Assembly (NCBI RefSeq): GCF_964355755.1
Contig: NC_092676.1
Coordinates: forward strand, 18,768,288 to 18,832,287
Direction: 5' to 3'
Source: Antedon mediterranea
Lineage: Eukaryota; Echinodermata; Crinoidea; Comatulida; Antedonidae
Length of the DNA stretch: 64,000 nucleotides
In this document: positions 10,179 to 21,995 of the stretch, one piece after another
Layout of the letters: each line of letters begins with the position of its first letter
How positions within the stretch are numbered: the first letter of the stretch is position 1
Notes under the pieces: model-generated
The model's database searches: none
What the model was told of the DNA's origin: nothing
Seen by the model: only the letters and a program-made list of their open reading frames with translations
Made by a program: the position numbers and the translations under genes

Positions 10179-11317
10179 TACAAGTTATGTTCACATGCGA
10201 TAGATGCAGTTCAATAGTATGTATATTGAATATTAGGAGACCCACAATCCTGCAATCTAATTTGTGCAGCTTACCAAATGGCTTATATGTGAAAATATGG
10301 AGCAGTTTTATTGGGGTCTCTGTTTTAGAGATTTCTTAAAGAGATCCGTTGTAAAAAAATGATAGAGCAGTTGTAGTTTCAACAATTTAATAACGTTGTA
10401 AGTTGCTGACTATATCCAGTAATGTGTTTATAATAGGCTATATAATTACAAACTTTCTATTGTCATCACGGATAAAATTTAGAGAAGAACTGAACAAATT
10501 GCTAATGAAACATCGCAGCAAATCGATGCAAATTTGTAACTTAATTACCGTAACCTACTAAAGTATGAACCTATTGGGTTGATAATTAAAAAGATGGTTC
10601 TATCGAAACTAACGAAAGAATCTTTTTATTTATTGAACTTATAAGTAAATCTATATTATTAGTTTTTTACCCTTTTTTTTGTTTTAGGGTCAATATGCAG
10701 TTAGTTTAGTCAATTATATTAAATTCTATTGTATTGTAATTGTGTAATTGACTAAACTAACTTTTCTTTCTCTTTAGTGGGTGCGTCCCACATCTGTTCA
10801 TTCCATATTTCCGGACTTTATTTCAGAAAAAAGCTTCTGGCCTATACAAAAACGGAAAGTATATAGAAAAGGCCTTGAAAGAGCGCTGTTTGCCATTTAG
10901 TATAAAGGCTAGAGGTAACTGATCACACAGTTAAATGTAGCCTAATGCTCTATTTTATGTTTAAATTAGCTGTGGGCTTGGGAGAGCGAATTAACTTTAA
11001 TAATTACAGCTTTAATAATAATTGAGTTGTGTACATGAAGTTCTCCAATTATGCAGTGATGAAATAAAACGACCATTCAATAATAATTGCAATTTCCACA
11101 TTTTTTGTATAATTATGTTTTGCGTCGTCTATTCAAAGGTCGCGTTGAAAGGCCGCGTTTAAAGGCACTATAGTGAACTAAGTCATTTACGAGATAGCCA
11201 GTGGCGGAGGCAGACGTTCTGTGGTGGCGCTCATGTTCATTGTATAGAATCACCTCAGGTTGAACTGGTTCACGCATTTTGTAAGTCTCATACTTTACAT
11301 AAGATATTTAGTGTTAA
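10179..11317. other. No gene seen; one small perfect hairpin
   Basis: Contains a perfect 17 bp inverted repeat, GTTAGTTTAGTCAATTA at 10700-10716 and its complement at 10745-10761. An open frame after an AG near 10832 (ASGLYKNGKYIEKALKER) ends at a GTAACT donor-like site at 10914; no family recognised and no partner exons found. Confidence 0.4.
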
Positions 11318-11620
11318 AATGATATTGTTGACCGAATTGTTTGTAACGAGTTTAAATGTACAATCACCAGATTGTAAGGAAATCAACATTTAAAAGGGTA
11401 AGTTTTGGTGAAGTTATCGATACTTATCATTTAAAGTACATCGTGTAATACAGGAAAATTGGTCTCAGTAAAGTTAGAAATTAAGGTAAACATTTCTATC
11501 AATATTAAAAACAGTTAAATGCAGCAAAAACTCGTTGACTTTCAGATTAAATGTTGATTTCCTTACAGTCTGGTATTGTATATTGAACTCGTCACAAACA
11601 AGTCGGTAAACAATATCATT
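11318..11620. repeat. Inverted repeat, ~74 bp arms
   Basis: Arms 11318-11391 and 11548-11620 are about 90 % complementary by eye. They share AATGATATTGTT, ACGAGTT and TGTAAGGAAATCAACATTTA. The spacer is about 156 bp of unremarkable AT-rich DNA. This looks like a foldback or small terminal-inverted-repeat element, with no open frame. Confidence 0.75.
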
Positions 11621-12395
11621 CTGTAAGGGGCGGGTTTTCCGCTGATGAATGAGATTATGAAATAAATAAATAATAGGCTTCCGGTTGACAATTTTTGTTT
11701 TTTATTTACAGTTTTAGGCCTATCAGGTAAATAATTGCTTTTGATCCAATTGTTTTTTTAGGGGACAATATATTTAATCTGAAATAAAACTAGAATATAT
11801 TATTTACTTGTTTAGTATTTAGGACAATTTATTTTTAGTCTGCAGTTTATTAATATTTAATTTACGCCATTGCTATACCAACATGATAATGATATAAACA
11901 AATATCACTGCGTATTGTTACTGTATGCTTGTTCAAGTATATTCACATTAACAATATTGGCATCAGTGTGCGTTACATCCTTCATAATTGTCTTAGTGAA
12001 TTTTAAAAGCTCGTTGCTAAGATGATCATATTATAAGATCCTGGTTGTGTAAAGTAAATACAAATCTACCCATGATTGACTTTGTGAAATTATTAAATAT
12101 GAGATAAAGATGAAGACGAATGCAAATAATGCTGACCTCATTGACCTTTGTGCTTCGAATGACGTAGATTTGCAATAAATTTGACAAAAAAATCTATCGT
12201 ATTTTTATTTCATTTTATGTCTTTAGGCAATGTGGCCAAGGATTACCAAGAGTGAATTAATCACTGTCCTATCAGATAGGTGGTAATCCCCCTGATACAA
12301 GGGCTATTGTGTGAACCAGTTCACCGGGGTATAGTACACACAGGTTATAACTGGTTATAGTCCTTATCCGAGAAGACTTGTTCCACCACCAGAAC
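11621..12395. other. No gene seen
   Basis: AT-rich DNA. The part from about 12230 may already be the 3' body of the SINE that follows on the minus strand. Confidence 0.4.
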
Positions 12396-12472
12396 AAGGA
12401 GCGAGTCGGCCTCGAACCCTTGCCGATGTTGTTGTTGGCTCTTTAGGTACGGTAACCGCTCGGCCATATGAT
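12396..12472 (-). repeat. tRNA-derived SINE (Leu/Ser-like head)
   Basis: Read on the minus strand, TGGCCGAGCGGTTACC is a clear A box and GGGTTCGAGGCC a clear B box, spaced about 45 bp apart with a long variable region, as in class II (Leu/Ser) tRNAs. It is followed by a roughly 150 bp body to about 12230. Acceptor-stem pairing is poor, so a SINE is preferred over a functional tRNA gene. Confidence 0.65.
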
Positions 12473-14423
12473 TCACTCTAAAATAAATTTGTAACGCTAT
12501 AGTTGTATAAAAGAACACTACGATATAATTGTATATTAACTATGCTGTATGATTATATAACAGAAAACTACGGTAGTTAGCACAGTGTTGTTATATAACC
12601 ATGTTATGTCAACCCTTTTAAAATGTCACTTGTAGACCCTTAGAAGTAAAATTGAGTTACACAAAGAATCATAAAAATTATCTACGTAGTGGTTTTGTCA
12701 ATATAAGCTGTCAATAAACCTGTGAGATTCCATCGATTTCATTATAGCTTTATTTTTACTCACACTAATTACCTATATTTGACAAACCTTAGAGCAATAG
12801 ATTACATTAGGTTATGTTCGCAACAAACAGTTAATGCACAAACTCAATACAACGGAACGAACGAACGTAATTACGGTCATTAATACGCTAATTAGATAAC
12901 CCTAATATCCATTAATCAAATATTTGTATAGCGCTGAATTCGATTTAGAATCCAATTCGTTCCATTTACAATTATGTTATGCGTTTCCAAAATACTAGCA
13001 CAAAGAGCCATAATGTATTTACATTTTAAAACCGCTTGCTTGCTTGCTGAATTCAATTGTTTCGTTGGTAGGCCTACATCCCTAGGTAAATTGTCTGTGA
13101 AATTTTAGTAGAGCTTAGTGATTGCCTTCAAATTCCAAGGTTTATGCTACCCACTTGGACGCAACGCAACGACGTGAAAAATCACGACACGGTGGATCAC
13201 CAGAACTGCCGCTTGGCACTGGTTATCTCCCACTTCGTTGCGCGACGTTGCAAGTTTAATATGCACGGAATCTAGAAAACACTTATTTTCCTATAGGCCT
13301 ATCACTATATTTTATTAATATTAGACAAAAAAATCCAAATTTACTCTCATCATTGATTACGCACAATTTGCGTGCGCTTTCAATTTTTGTGTGTGATTGA
13401 ATCACATTATATACGCACTTGTTGCGTTTGTGGTGTCATACGTGGTAACTTAATCAACTATATTTTAATGAACATCTTAGCTAAATTCCTTCTCTTGTGG
13501 TTGACTTATTCGGAAGAAAAACACAATAGCTAGATTAAGAGCGGATGGGATGGGAAGTTGTTGGGATTCATTACAATATATAATTACATGTATAAAAGCA
13601 GATAAAAGTACTGTATGTGTGGAAGATACCTTATCTACTATAGTCATGTCTGTTATCCTTAACCCGGTGGTAATTCATTTATAGGTACTTTTGTGGTTGA
13701 AAATACAGTTAGTGCAATATAAGTTCAATATCCACCACATGCGAGCTATACGGACCATGAATCCTGCTCATGGAAGGACCATTAACACTAATCCTAACAC
13801 TAATCCTAACGCTAATCCCAACCCTAACCATGGCGGTATAAAATAAGCCGAAACCCAGAGTACTCTTTAACACTGCTCCTGTCCACTATTTTAATAACGC
13901 AAGTAAAGTATTCTGTCAAAAAATGTTAAATCATTAAAATATTAATTGTGTACGACCTTTTATCACCGTATGCAAGTTCATCATAAGTTAGGACTTTAAT
14001 TGTAAAGGTACTTTTTCTTGCGTGGGCTATTGATCAGGCGAATACGATTTTCCCAAGTTAAAAAAAAAAACGTATACGGACGTTGTTCTATTTTAATAGT
14101 TTCCATTTACCGTACTTTGGACAGAAGCCAGAACGTGTGGTCTAGGAAGTTGTTGAGAATGCTTTTATTAAACCCGGTATATTTCGCGTGTCCTTATTAA
14201 CATGTTTCTCCATCCATAAACAGGCATAACAGGGTGATTGTAGTTTTCAATTCAATTAGATTATCATTATTATGCAACAATAATAATTATCATGTATCGC
14301 GTTAATGCTTGATAACAAAGACTAAAGTTTACAGAATACAGAAAATGTATTGGTCTCGCATAAAAAAAAAACATCATACAAAAAATGATTTCGTTGTTGG
14401 CAGCTCATAAATTGTACACTGTA
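12473..14423. other. No gene seen; small hairpin and CCTAAC run
   Basis: No protein-like frame. At 13155-13253 an imperfect hairpin pairs ACGCAACGCAACGACGTG with CACTTCGTTGCGCGACGTTGC. At 13786-13830 there is a degenerate CTAACACTAATCCTAACC run, too irregular to be called interstitial telomere repeat. Confidence 0.4.
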
Positions 14424-14834
14424 TCAAAGAACTTATAACACAAGAATCTCCTGTTCTTCAATTTGCATTCAAAACACAGTATCGGAAGTACAGGGTTAAA
14501 AGGTCAAACTGGGCGACGCCATTTCACAGCATGGAGCAGCGCCCCCTCCAAACTAGGAAGTCAATTACTCTACCCCCTTAGAGTATTAGCAGATCCCCTC
14601 TATGATTTTGACTTTCTAATTTGATGCGGGCGCCCTACTCCTCAGTCATTTACTCTATCCCCCCTAGAGCATTAGAAAATCCCCTCTATGATTTTGACTT
14701 TCTAATTTGATGCGGGCGCCCTACTCCATGGCTTACAATGGCGCCACCCATAGCTCTATTCTATCCCACAATGCCTTTCGAAATTGTTACGCGCTTCGGA
14801 CGAACAGGAGATTCCTGTGTTATAAGTTCTTTGA
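14424..14834. mobile_element. 411 bp terminal-inverted-repeat element
   Basis: 33 bp terminal inverted repeats at 14424-14456 (TCAAAGAACTTATAACACAA...) and 14802-14834 differ by one base. The interior has an 80-90 bp tandem duplication (ATCCCCTCTATGATTTTGAC at about 14594 and 14681, each followed by GATGCGGGCGCCC). No coding capacity, so it is MITE-like. Superfamily not recognised. Confidence 0.75.
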
Positions 14835-15896
14835 CTGTATGCAATTAAAATATATTGATAATATAATATATACAAGAAATTATCTATCAATTTTAAAAAA
14901 CCGATTCAATTCCGCCTGGCCATTACACTATAGATTTATAATACATTTGGTACAAAGGAGTAGGCTACTATACCGATCATGTTTAGAAACACAGAGCTTA
15001 AAGCCCTGCACGCACTCCATACAGTACAGTAAACAAATACTGTAGTACAATTGAACGTTAGATGCAATAAAATAAAACAATGCATATATATTATAATATT
15101 ATCATTATATTAAATAGAAATTTATATTTTAATCAATATGAAATCATACAGTAAGTGTGCTATGAACAATAATATCACAACTTCTTCAGCCCAGTACCAT
15201 GTATTGATGAAATCAAAACCATATCATCTTTAATATTAGAAAATTATATAATATGATAAAGTAATTAGTAAACCCATTCTTATGCATTTGATTCTAGAAA
15301 GTAATTCGTAAACCCATTCTTCTTTTATAAATCAAAAATAAAAATTAAATTGTTTGCTTCGTTTAAATGTAGTATTTTATTGGAAAACTTCTATAAAATG
15401 ATAATTTTGAGCTGATTTACATTTATTAATGAATTTTATGTTTAAATGGTTTTTTTTTGCTTTTATAAGCATCTTCTTCAAGAATTTTCCCCTTTTCTTT
15501 GTTTAAATCAATTTTGCAATTATAAATGTTAATTTTGTCGTTTATTTATCTACTTTATTTACAAAGAAAATAAAAAAGTTGTCATTGTCATTGTCATTGT
15601 CAATATTACCATAACTTATTTCTCCATGATATTATACGGAAATCATAACAGTAATTTTCAGGCTCGTTATCTCCACATTTCAATTCAAAATAATCATAAT
15701 TCCTCATCGTCGCCACTATCATTCTCAAATTATACTTATTATATTATTATTATAAAAATATCATTCACAACAAGAAAGCCACTATGAGAGTGCATACCTC
15801 CGCCTACATAAGATTTCTCCGGGAAATGATGTGTGTAGTTTAGGCTAATTTCACTACAAGCACGTGTATGCGAATTTGGTGTAATGGTTATGTACC
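14835..15896. other. AT-rich DNA, no gene seen
   Basis: AT-rich with a short GTCATT pentuplet near 15580. Two near-duplicated phrases (GTAATTAGTAAACCCATTCT / GTAATTCGTAAACCCATTCT) lie at 15260 and 15301. No coding signal. Confidence 0.4.
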
Positions 15897-16812
15897 CAGT
15901 AGTACAGGAAAACTATGAAAATATGGTTGAAAAAATTGCAACAGAATTTATTTCACCACAATGCATTTCTATAAGGTCTCTATATGAACATATTAAAAGT
16001 CTAGAAAAATCCAGGTAGGGGAAATAGGTTTTTTAAAACAAAATGGCTGCCAATGGCGAAAATGCCTAAAAAAGGCCAAAAAAACAAAAGATAGATCTAA
16101 TTACCACTTTATAACAGTTTTTACAATGGTTTATATATTTCTTTACAGTTCTGAAGATCTGAACTACAATATACACATTATTTTAAATGCTGTTAATTAG
16201 AAAATGGCCGAAAGACAAATGTTTAGGTATCTAGATATATCCCTATTGTTATAATATAAAACGCAGTCCTTCTTATGCTTAATGCATAGGATTACGGTGT
16301 CTAATAATAAATCAGTTCATTTACATTTGTACTGTTATAACAATATATTACAACATTGGTGGTGCCAGTGGGGAGGGGTATAGGGATGGGAGATCATATG
16401 GGAAGGGTGAGGGGAGTCTGTCCGGCCCCCTATCCCCTCTCCACAATTGGCTATTTTCGGGAGTGTCTGTAGACAATATGATGATATTTCCTAATATAAA
16501 ACAATACCCCATTGAGTGCTGTTTCAAGGATTTTCATTTTTAAAAGTGACTAAAACTACCGTTTACCGGATTAAGCTTAACTTCTGGGTGCGGTCCCATT
16601 GATGGCCCAGCAAATTGATGCGCTCTCCACCCTACCCCCCACCACACCCCCCCCCCCCCACCTCATCGGGAAAATCCTTGCGCCATCACTGGACTACAAT
16701 CTAGTACCGTATTTATTCGGATAAACGCTAAATTTAGAAAAATCGAATAAACACCCCCTCCCTCCCCCCCCCCCATAGGACATCATTTGGAATAACCTAC
16801 GCCACTGCACCC

Positions 16813-19800
16813 CTGTTGAACCCACAAATGTAAAAACGCCCACAAATGTGAAAACAACCACAAATGTGAAAACGCATCACCCACAAATGTGAAAACAACC
16901 ACAAATGTGAAAACGCATCACCCACAAATGTGAAAACAACCACAAATGTGAAAACGCATCAACCACAAATGTAATAAACAGCGCCCACAAATGTGAAAAC
17001 GATCATCGCCCACAAATGTGATAACGCCCACAAATGTAAAAAAAAATGAGAATTTTTCGGCCACAAATGTAAAAAAAAAAATCAGATCAAATTTAATGCT
17101 AGATTCAGACAAACATTATATCATGATTGTATTGAGTTGTTTGTTCACGATACGTCTGTTAGGGTCGTCGTTAACACGTTGGATTATTATAATTTGCTGC
17201 TCATGCGCGCGATATTTGCACGTTAACTCGTTTGTTTAATGAACGTAATAGTTCAAGACAATATTTGTTATTTGCTGCGCAAGGTCAAGGCCATGTTATA
17301 TCATTGTTGCTTCTAGTGTGCGGTTGTTGGCTTACTATTATTTATGTACGTATAGTTTATAAGTCGATGTTCGATGTTTTTTTGCGCGTGCACACGATAC
17401 TAAAAGGTCAAGGTTAAATTGCTACTTGTATGTAGTTATGTGGTTATTAACTCGTTGGCTTACTGTTATGTACGTATAGTTCAAGTCGATGTTCGATTCG
17501 ATGTTTTTTGTGCGCGTGCACGATACTACAAAGGTCATGACTTGTATACCATTGCTACTTGTGGTGTGTGGTTGTTAACTCGTTGGCTTACTGATATGTA
17601 CGTATAGTTTCAAGTCGAAGTTCGATGTTTTGCGCGCGTGCACAATACTACAAGGTCAAGGTTATACAGTGTCGGTGGATGATGTATAACGAGAGTTCTG
17701 TGAAATTAGACATTTTGTTGGTAGACAATAATGACAATGTTGTAGTTTGTGTTTTTTTTTATTATATTGTGTGCAGTATTAAATTTAAAAGAAGAAGAAG
17801 CTGTAAAATCCACAAATTATTATTATTATTTCTATTGTCTATAATCTAATGTCTGTACACACACAGTAGGGATTCCCCAGCAAGATGTCTAAGGCAAGAC
17901 ATCCCGACATTTCCACCCCTTGATGTTTTATGCTTGAAATAGAAATTGACACCATTATCAATTCAATGCTTTTATGTGTTTAATTAATTTATATCAGAAC
18001 TACCTTTTAATTACACATAAACATAAAGATTTAAATAAATTATTTAACAAAATTAAAGATATACTGTATGTGGTGTGTATATATAAATAACAAGGCACAT
18101 AATAAATTCCAATTTATTTTAATGTATTTAGGTGACTAATTGGGTCGAGCTCTGGTCTTGCTTGGTCTTCCTTTCGTTCACTTTTACCTTTGTTATAAAA
18201 AATACATAGACAAACTAAGGTATTTATATCAATTGTGTATGTATTTTTGTGGTTTAACATAAAGTAATAATTTTCCAGTTGATAAATAAATCTGTTTACG
18301 GCGGCGTTTTTTGTAAGAAATAGTTCTTGTTTAAACCTAAATCTAAACCTAAACTTCTGTAAAATTATGGTGTTTAATAATATAAATTAACATCAATTTT
18401 AAAACTGTAGTGATTACCGACGAAACTGTAAACACGAAACTGTGTTGGAAGTTTACAGAAAGGTGAGGATGTGATTGCAAAAAAAATACATATTATTAAA
18501 CTATATCGGATAGGAATAAACAGAAATTAAGGTACAGTAGCTACTATTTGTGTGTAAATCCGCCTATTGCTCAATATATTTGTGTTGAAAAAAATATTTA
18601 AAAGTACAAATCTATCATTATCATAAATTAGTATTATTTTGCTTAATTGTATATTCTTCATCATTTTAAGAAATGGAAAATTTTTAATATTTATTATCTA
18701 CATAACTTGCAAGTTATATCTATTATTTATAAATATGGGACTAATATTATTACCAATCTCCGTGTCAAATATTGAGATAGTTAAGTTGGAGCAGGTGTGT
18801 ATAGCCTTTCAACATCGCGCTTAAAGTTAAATTTTAATGCATTCAATAGGTAATATTATTCTCCGTATATCTTTATAATTATCCGCTAAAAATAGATTTA
18901 CAGATTAAACAATAAGCATCAGATTAAATCACGAATGTAAATAGTAGTATAGTAGGAAGTTTTGTCCATTAGTATAATTGTTATAGATTTCATAGTATGT
19001 TTTATAGAATACATGTTCGTGACAAGTTTGATACTATCGTATCGTGTATTATGTTTGGTTGGATATTGGTGTTACGGTATTATTCTATGTTACAATTTGT
19101 TTATCGCTCTAAAATAAAGAAATATTCTTGTATTAGTTGTTCTTGCTCTAGCTGTTGTATTATTATCTTGTGGTTACAGTTTTGTAAAAAAATTGAACAT
19201 TAGGAACTACTGCAATAACTGAACGACGAGTATAGCATTGATCTTGTAGTATCGTGTACACCGAGCATCGACTTGGAGCTATAATACGTACATAATACTA
19301 ATATAGTAAGCCCAACTGCACTTCAAGCAGCAATGATATATGACCTTGTAGTATCGTGCACGCGCACAAAAAACATCGAATCAACCATCGACTTGGAACT
19401 ATACGTACATAACAATAAGCCAACGAGTTAACAACCACAAGTAGCAATAGATATGACCTTGACCTTGAGGTATCGTGTACGCGCCCAAAAACATCGAATC
19501 GAGCATCGACTTGGAACTATACGTACATAACAGTAAGCCAACGAGTTAATAACCACACACTACATACAAGTAGCAATTTAACCTTGACCTTGTTGTATCG
19601 TGTGCGCGCGCAAAAAAAATAACAAACATCGACTTATAACTATACGTACATAATAGTAAGCCAACAACCACACACTAGAAGCAACAATGATATAACATGG
19701 TCCTGACCTTGAAGTATGGTGCACGCGCGCAGCAAATAACAAATATTGTCTTGAACTATTACGTTCATTAAACAAACGAGTTAACGTGCAAATATCACGC

Positions 19801-20176
19801 GCACGAGCAGCAAATGATAATAATCCAACGTGTTAACGACGACCCTAACAGACGTATCGTGAACAAACAACTCAATACAATCATGATATTGTCTGAATCT
19901 AGCATTAAATTTGATCTGATTTTTTTTACATTTGTGGGCGAAAAAGTCTCTCTTTTTTTTACATTTGTGGGCGTTATCACATTTGTGGGCGATGATCGTT
20001 TTCACATTTGTGGGCGCTGTTTTGACATTTGTGGTTGATGCGTTTTCACATTTGTGGTTGTTTTCACATTTGTGGGTGATGCGTTTTCACATTTGTGGTT
20101 GTTTTCACATTTGTGGGTGATGCGTTTTCACATTTGTGGTTGTTTTCACATTTGTGGGCATTTTCACATTTTCAAC
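16813..20176. mobile_element. 3.4 kb inverted-repeat element with satellite tips
   Basis: Arms are about 16813-17670 and 19235-20176, with ~85-90 % complementarity in the best parts. Each tip is a run of 16-23 bp units around the palindrome CACAAATGTG (GTGAAAACGCATCACCCA on the left, inverted on the right), preceded by TGTTGAA. Inside the tips each arm carries several ~115-130 bp subrepeats containing GTACGTATAGTT, AAGTCGATG and GCGCGTGCAC. The central ~1.5 kb is AT-rich and non-coding. The open frames in the arms are repeat translations. No match to a transposase is apparent. Confidence 0.8.
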
Positions 20177-20471
20177 AACCCCCTCCCCGCCCCCATCGGA
20201 CATAATTTTGAATTTATTTCTTCGAAATGCATATTATACACAATATTGTATTTTAACACATTTCTATTTGTAATAGAATTCACTGAATGACATGATGGTG
20301 TTGTATTTGTTCATATCTAAAGGGTGTATTTATTTGATTATACATGTTACCACATTACACCCACAAAAATAAACGCCTCTCCAAATAAACTCCTCACGAC
20401 GATTACACGCCCCAACTACCCTCCTTAAAAAAATCAACCACCAAGGGCATTTATTCAAAATAAATGCGGTA

Positions 20472-21995
20472 ATTTCACTTTCATCTTGTCAGTATCTCAT
20501 CCTCCATCTATTGGTGGGGAATTGAGCATGTGCTGATGCCGTGGCATTCTTCAAAAATAGTGGAGCAGCAGTCCAAACCATATTTTCTGCAACTGCAATT
20601 CATTTTACTACAACCTTATTTACAGGTTCATCTAATCAACTTTAATAGTTTCTCTGGTGCTGGTAGTAAATTTGGCATCAATACTTTCAATCCCTCGTGA
20701 TAGTCTGTGGGTTGAAGAGTATTTCCTATCCACTGCTATACCTGGTAATAAAGACTCACGAAATGAAATTTTGCAGCAAGGGAATAGATTTGCTTTTTGC
20801 AACTTTCTCAAAGAAAAGTAGGCTGTCTAAAGTCTCCATTGACTTCCCTCCATATATACGGTAGCTACCAATGCCAAATTCCTGATGCAATGTTTTCTTT
20901 TTTTTTGGTTTGGTTTACAGAATTTGACATACAACTCCAACTGTGATGTGATGATTTTTAAGACCAACACCTTTTCCTAAACCAAATTTACTTACAGCCC
21001 ATAATTATACCCATTAAACACAAGAGTTTACTTTGCCTTCACATAACGTAACAAACATACATACATGGTACATAATAAATGTCTTGAAATGTTGCTGTTT
21101 CGGGCCAAGCGGTTTGATGTAGCAGTGCTCCCCCATTGATAACATACAGTGGGCAGTGAGATGAAGGTTTCTGAGTAGTCTAGCAGTGTGTATGGAGTCA
21201 ATGGAGTAAAAGAGGGCTGCAGGAAAAGTACAAGGTTCTTTTTCAACAAATGATGCATTGTGTATGACTGTCTTACATAGCCATCAATGATGAAATAGTA
21301 TATGTGAGGGAATGTGCACTGCTTCTCTATTGATGAATATGGTTGATTTTGACCCATGTGTAATAATATGTTCTTTCCTCTTGAATTAATATTCTGTCAC
21401 GTCACGGTTGCTTCATTCATTGATTTAATACCGTATGTTCTCGATGGAGGAGCACTGTGAATGCATGTAAAATCTTTCCTTGTTGTGAAACTCTGTAAAA
21501 TTAATTTGCTTTTTATACATGGAATTCAGGGATGTGATACTACATCCCATCTATTTGGTATAGGAAAAGGTGTTAGTCTTAAAAAGTCATAACACCTGGG
21601 CAGTAGTATGCTTACAAACTCTGTAAAACCAAACGTCTCCAAAAAAAAGAAACCATCGCATCAGAGGAATTGGCATTGGTAGCTATATACTGTATGGAGG
21701 AGGAATGCGTTCTGGGAGAAAGTAGCAACAAGCAAAACAGCACTTGAAATAAAGTCTATTCCCCAACAACAAATGCTGCAAAATGTCATTCCCTGCGTGT
21801 ATATTACCATGGTACAGCAGTGGATAGAAAATACTCTTCAACCCACAGACTGGGGGATGGAAAGTTACAAATGGCGTGATGTGTCCATTGACGACAAATT
21901 TACCACCAGTACCACTGTTTGTGACGAATACCACGGCATCAGCACATGCTTAATTCTTACCTATAGACAGAGGATGATAACTGGACAATGAAAAT
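20472..21995. mobile_element. 1.5 kb inverted repeat with ~500 bp and ~440 bp arms
   Basis: Arms 20472-20987 and 21553-21995 are inverted copies at about 75 %. Shared blocks include ATGTGCTGATGCCGTGG, GTCTGTGGGTTGAAGAGTAT, TATCCACTGC, GCTACCAATGCC and TTTTTAAGACCAACACC. The loop 20988-21552 has a minus-strand open frame of 109 codons (21357-21028). The right arm has an 83-codon minus-strand frame (21934-21683, non-ATG start) containing CADAVVFVTNSG, whose left-arm counterpart still reads CADAVAFFKNSG. This hints at a once-coding sequence. I do not recognise a family. Confidence 0.65.

Noticed and set aside
13786-13830. Interstitial telomeric repeat
   Set aside because: Units are irregular (CTAACACTAATCC...) and only about 45 bp long; no clean TTAGGG-type array.
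16918-17849. Open frames in the satellite-tipped inverted repeat (e.g. FHICG-rich peptides)
   Set aside because: They read directly through CACAAATGTG units and ~120 bp subrepeats and appear in both arms in different frames; no coding signal.
18130-18200. Possible minus-strand exon (VNERKTKQDQSSTQLVT) in the centre of the satellite-tipped element
   Set aside because: Very short, no acceptor or partner exon of quality, and located in non-coding repeat DNA.
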